In this document: positions 61,583-64,000 of the stretch, in pieces
Layout: every line of letters begins with the position of its first letter
Numbering within the stretch: the first letter of the stretch is position 1
Source of the DNA: Myroides sp. WP-1
Lineage (GTDB): Bacteria > Bacteroidota > Bacteroidia > Flavobacteriales > Flavobacteriaceae
Length of the DNA: 64,000 nucleotides
Direction of reading: 5' to 3'
Assembly: GCF_014145635.1 (NCBI RefSeq)
Contig: NZ_JACHTC010000002.1
Coordinates: forward strand, 248,001-312,000
Position numbers and translations under genes: made by a program
The notes under the pieces: model-generated
What the model was told of the DNA's origin: nothing
Databases searched by the model: none
The model's input: the letters and a program-made list of their open reading frames with translations, nothing else

Positions 61583-62362
61583 ATTTAGTTGCATAGTATT
61601 AGTATTACACGAAAGTGAAAGTTTAATAAAATGTTAATTTTTATCTTTTTCAAAATTAGTTTTTATTCTGAAATAAACAAGAACTAAACGATAAAAATTA
61701 CGGGAATGCAAGTAATTATCTTGTAAACATCTACTTATAACCTAGCATATGGGTTTAAAGGTCTGAAATGTTAGGTATTGAAATAGAATGTTCAAAAAAA
61801 ATTTCCTTGTGTTTCTTTGCTTTGATAACGATAAAAACAGGGCTTTCGTATAGCGTATTACCCTCATTTGAGAAGAAAAAAGAATGGAATAATGCTATTT
61901 AACAAATATTAACATAGTTCAATTTAAAGTGTAAAAGCCACTTGTGAAAAAAATAATTGTTTGTTTTTTATTTTTTAGTTCGGAATTTAATGAACTAAAA
62001 ATATGTAAAGTGAATCAAAATTGCAATTTTAGCTTTAAAAAAGTCCGTAAACACGTTGATTGTATTGAATTTCACAATAATCAAATAAACGCAAATGACG
62101 CATTTTTAATTTAAAACTAAGTTTTGATTTTGTGTTAAATAGAGTAGAAGAGTGCTTTTTATAACGAATAAGCGCAAGTTATAAGGAATAAAGTGAGTTT
62201 TATTCTTAATTTGAGAGAGGTCTTTAAATGGGTGGAAGAAATAGGTGATCGATTCTTTTTGTATTTTAACTTATTGATATAGTGGTGTTTGTGTTTTTAA
62301 GCAGCTGGGTTTAGTTTCCTGAAAAGGCAGTATCTTGCCTGTAAATAAAAAATAGTTTACAT
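61583..62362. other. 780-base gap without a recognised gene
   Basis: Very AT-rich. It contains a 10-base inverted repeat (61972-61981 with 61992-62001) and a 7-base one (TTATAAC at 62159-62165 with GTTATAA at 62178-62184). No open reading frame with family features and no riboswitch consensus was found. GGCA/TGCC around TATCTTG at 62325-62338 may be part of the promoter of the next gene. Confidence 0.5.
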
Positions 62363-63148
62363 ATGACTCAACTAAGGGTGAAAACACTACTACATCCCTT
62401 ATATCACGACCAACAAGAAGAATTAACTAATTTAATTGAAAACTATGACGAATTAACTACTTACCTTTTTAAAGGAACTAGAAACTCAATCAAAATTGCC
62501 ACCTTATCAACCGGACAACGAGTTGCTATTAAATCCTTTAAAATCCCCAATATTTTTAATCAATATGTGTATAAGTTTTTTAGAAAACCAAAAGGACTGA
62601 GATCCTTTGAACATGCTGAAAGATTAAAAAAACTTGGAGTAGCTAATCCACAAGCTGTTGCGTACTTTGAATACAGTACAACCACAAGAATTCGAAATAC
62701 CTTTTATATTTCTGTTTTGGTGGATGCCGAATTAACGTATCGCGATTTAATTACCCAAAAGAATTATCCCAATCGGGAAGTGATTTTGGAAGAATTCGTT
62801 CGATTTTCTTACGGTTTACATGAGAAAGGGATTAATTTTTTAGATCATTCACCAGGGAATACCCTGATTGAACAAAAAGAAAACGGAGCGTATAAATTTT
62901 ATTTGGTAGATTTGAATCGAATGAAATTTGATCAAGTGATGTCATTTACGCATCGCATGAAAAACTTAGCACATCTAACAACCAATATTCAAGATATTGA
63001 AAAGATGGCCGAACACTATGCTCGATTGATCGGAAAAAACTCTAAAGAAGTTTTTATCCGTTTGTGGCTAGAAACCATTAAATTTCAATTTAGATTTTAC
63101 AAGAAAAAAGATTTAAAGTTTAAAATTAAACGATTTTATTTTAGTTAA
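62363..63148 (+). CDS. lipopolysaccharide (Kdo/WaaP)-type kinase
   Basis: A 261-residue protein with a kinase fold of the Kdo/WaaP class: ATP-anchoring Lys in RVAIKSFKI, catalytic loop GINFLDHSPGNTLIE (Asp and Asn) and the metal-binding Asp in YLVDLNRMKF. The family phosphorylates Kdo or heptose in lipopolysaccharide. The gene stands alone after the large gap and before a purine hairpin. Confidence 0.82.
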   Translation: MTQLRVKTLLHPLYHDQQEELTNLIENYDELTTYLFKGTRNSIKIATLSTGQRVAIKSFKIPNIFNQYVYKFFRKPKGLRSFEHAERLKKLGVANPQAVAYFEYSTTTRIRNTFYISVLVDAELTYRDLITQKNYPNREVILEEFVRFSYGLHEKGINFLDHSPGNTLIEQKENGAYKFYLVDLNRMKFDQVMSFTHRMKNLAHLTTNIQDIEKMAEHYARLIGKNSKEVFIRLWLETIKFQFRFYKKKDLKFKIKRFYFS

Positions 63149-63150
63149 GA

Positions 63151-63201
63151 GAGAGGAGAGAAGAGAGAGGTCTTCTTTCCTCTCTCTTCTTTCCTCTCTC
63201 C
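63151..63201 (+). terminator. long purine/pyrimidine hairpin, possible terminator
   Basis: A purine arm (63151-63170) and a pyrimidine arm (63179-63198) pair over about 20 bases with one mismatch, around the loop TCTTCTTT. The sequence is of the same GA-rich type as the repeats at 40646-40747. Confidence 0.65.
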
Positions 63202-63219
63202 AAATAAAAGAAATAAGAT

Positions 63220-63227
63220 TATTTTTG
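63220..63227 (+). promoter_or_regulatory. -7 box of the binding-protein gene
   Basis: TATTTTTG matches TAnnTTTG and lies 21 bases before the ATG at 63249. Confidence 0.6.
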
Positions 63228-63248
63228 TATCGTAAACATTAAGAGGAT

Positions 63249-64000
63249 ATGAAAAAAATAGCTTTTTATCTTTTAGGATGCATGACATTGCTTTTGTTTG
63301 TTGCTTGTAAGGATAAACCAACAGCCGCAATAGAACAAGTAACACAGCAATCGCTTATTACCTATGCAAAGGGATTTACCCTAGCTTCCTATGATGACTT
63401 TTACGTTGTGCGAATCACACAACCTTGGGTGGGTGCAAAAGAACAATTTACCTATGTCTTGAAGAGAGAACAAGCGCAAGTTCCTGACTCTTTGCTTCAA
63501 TATACTCAAGTTCAAATTCCGATTCAAACAATAGCTTGTACTTCTACTACACATATTCCCGCTTTGGATGTGCTAGATAAAGTTTCTTCTCTTATTGGGT
63601 TTGCCGGATTAGATTATATCTCAACACAGTCTGTTCGAGATCGAATAGAACAAGGGAGTGTTCAAGAGCTAGGACAAAATGAAGCCTTGAATGTTGAAAC
63701 GCTCATTGATTTACAACCAGATGTTTTGATGACTTTTGCTATGGATCATTCCAATAAAGCACTACAAACTATTGAACAAGCGGGAATTCCTGTTTTATAC
63801 AATGGAGATTGGACAGAGCAAAATCCGCTGGGAAAGGCAGAATGGATTAAGTTGTTTGGCGTTTTATTTGATAGAGAAGCGGAAGCTAATCAATTTTTTA
63901 ATCAAATAGTAAAGGATTATACTTTGACTTTACAAGTAGTAGAAAACATAGAAATTCAACCTACGGTATTGAGTGGTGTGATGTATGGAGATATATGGTA
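63249..64000 (+). CDS. ABC-type metal-chelate substrate-binding lipoprotein (3' partial)
   Basis: The frame runs from the ATG at 63249 to the end of the window (250 residues visible). It begins with a lipobox (LLLFVAC) and matches class III periplasmic-binding proteins of the FhuD/BtuF type: SLIGFAGLDYIS, VQELGQNEALNVETLIDLQPDVLMTF, AGIPVLYNGDWTEQNPLGKAEWIKLFGVLF. It would deliver a siderophore, haem or cobalamin to an inner-membrane ABC transporter. The ligand cannot be read here. Confidence 0.88.
   Translation, partial: MKKIAFYLLGCMTLLLFVACKDKPTAAIEQVTQQSLITYAKGFTLASYDDFYVVRITQPWVGAKEQFTYVLKREQAQVPDSLLQYTQVQIPIQTIACTSTTHIPALDVLDKVSSLIGFAGLDYISTQSVRDRIEQGSVQELGQNEALNVETLIDLQPDVLMTFAMDHSNKALQTIEQAGIPVLYNGDWTEQNPLGKAEWIKLFGVLFDREAEANQFFNQIVKDYTLTLQVVENIEIQPTVLSGVMYGDIW

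Noticed and set aside
61690..61970. Cobalamin riboswitch upstream of uptake genes
   Set aside because: A GCCACTTGTG word and a GGGAATGC word occur but are not in the consensus arrangement, and the surrounding stems do not form.

Overview
The window looks like chromosomal DNA of a low-GC member of the Flavobacteriaceae, possibly Myroides or a close relative; the genus is a guess. The evidence is a GldA-type ABC ATPase, a SusC/SusD pair, an ExbB-ExbD-ExbD-TonB cluster with a PstS-like lipoprotein and a TPR protein, a fused DAHP synthase/chorismate mutase, and many Bacteroidota-type -7 promoter boxes (TAnnTTTG) ahead of genes. Most of the window is ordinary core genome. Three stretches stand out: positions 1-3866, 36395-39816 and 40640-42200.

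Layout. 1-3866 is a very AT-rich, tightly overlapping cluster: a Ddl-like ATP-grasp ligase cut by the window edge, an SHMT-like PLP enzyme, a SAM methyltransferase and a complete D-Ala-D-Ala ligase homologue. It looks like a small peptide or modified-amino-acid pathway. 4133-9750 holds etfBA, a bifunctional-nuclease-family protein, and a nucleotide/folate group (thyA, a 2TM protein, folA, a secreted protein, a deoxynucleoside kinase). 9782-18717 holds gldA, a DUF1634/TauE pair, aroG-chorismate mutase, rsgA, a DUF3857 protein, dtd, a MazG-like enzyme and aroA. 18830-25641 holds queA, a tryptophan/kynurenine group (kynU, a ureohydrolase, kmo) and a HerA-like ATPase. 25978-31987 is the TonB-energising cluster. 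32086-35266 holds a glycosyltransferase, a 2-oxoacid dehydrogenase E2 and a DUF1648 protein.

35372-39816 is the most interesting part. A WYL-domain regulator is divergent from a roughly 560-base noncoding region that leads into a slipin (SPFH) gene and an rtcB RNA-ligase gene. The noncoding region carries two tRNA-like modules whose halves are in permuted order: T-arm, then an acceptor stem closed by a tetraloop, then a D-arm. The second module continues into a perfect anticodon arm with a UAA (Leu) anticodon. Two palindromes with the same half-sites and spacing sit near the regulator start and ahead of the RNA region, and look like operators. This resembles the Ro60/YrlA/RtcB RNA-repair operons of enterobacteria, but with slipin where Ro60 would be and WYL where RtcR would be.

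40028-42250 carries an acetyltransferase gene, then a 7-base purine repeat split by an intact IS3-family element (40748-42065, with inverted repeats and a GGA target duplication). 42252-45842 holds a DUF1877 protein, an alpha/beta hydrolase, a MarR regulator, and an HtpX-like/LemA pair. 46013-48539 is an arsenic operon with two identical 16-base ArsR-type palindromes. 48878-52048 holds a PQQ-type propeller protein, a small membrane protein and a lipoprotein. 52186-58758 holds SusD, SusC and a two-component system. The remainder holds a VOC protein, small membrane proteins, a DUF4252 protein, a DUF5074/YncE-like lipoprotein, a 780-base gap, a Kdo/WaaP-type kinase and the start of a metal-chelate binding lipoprotein cut by the window end.
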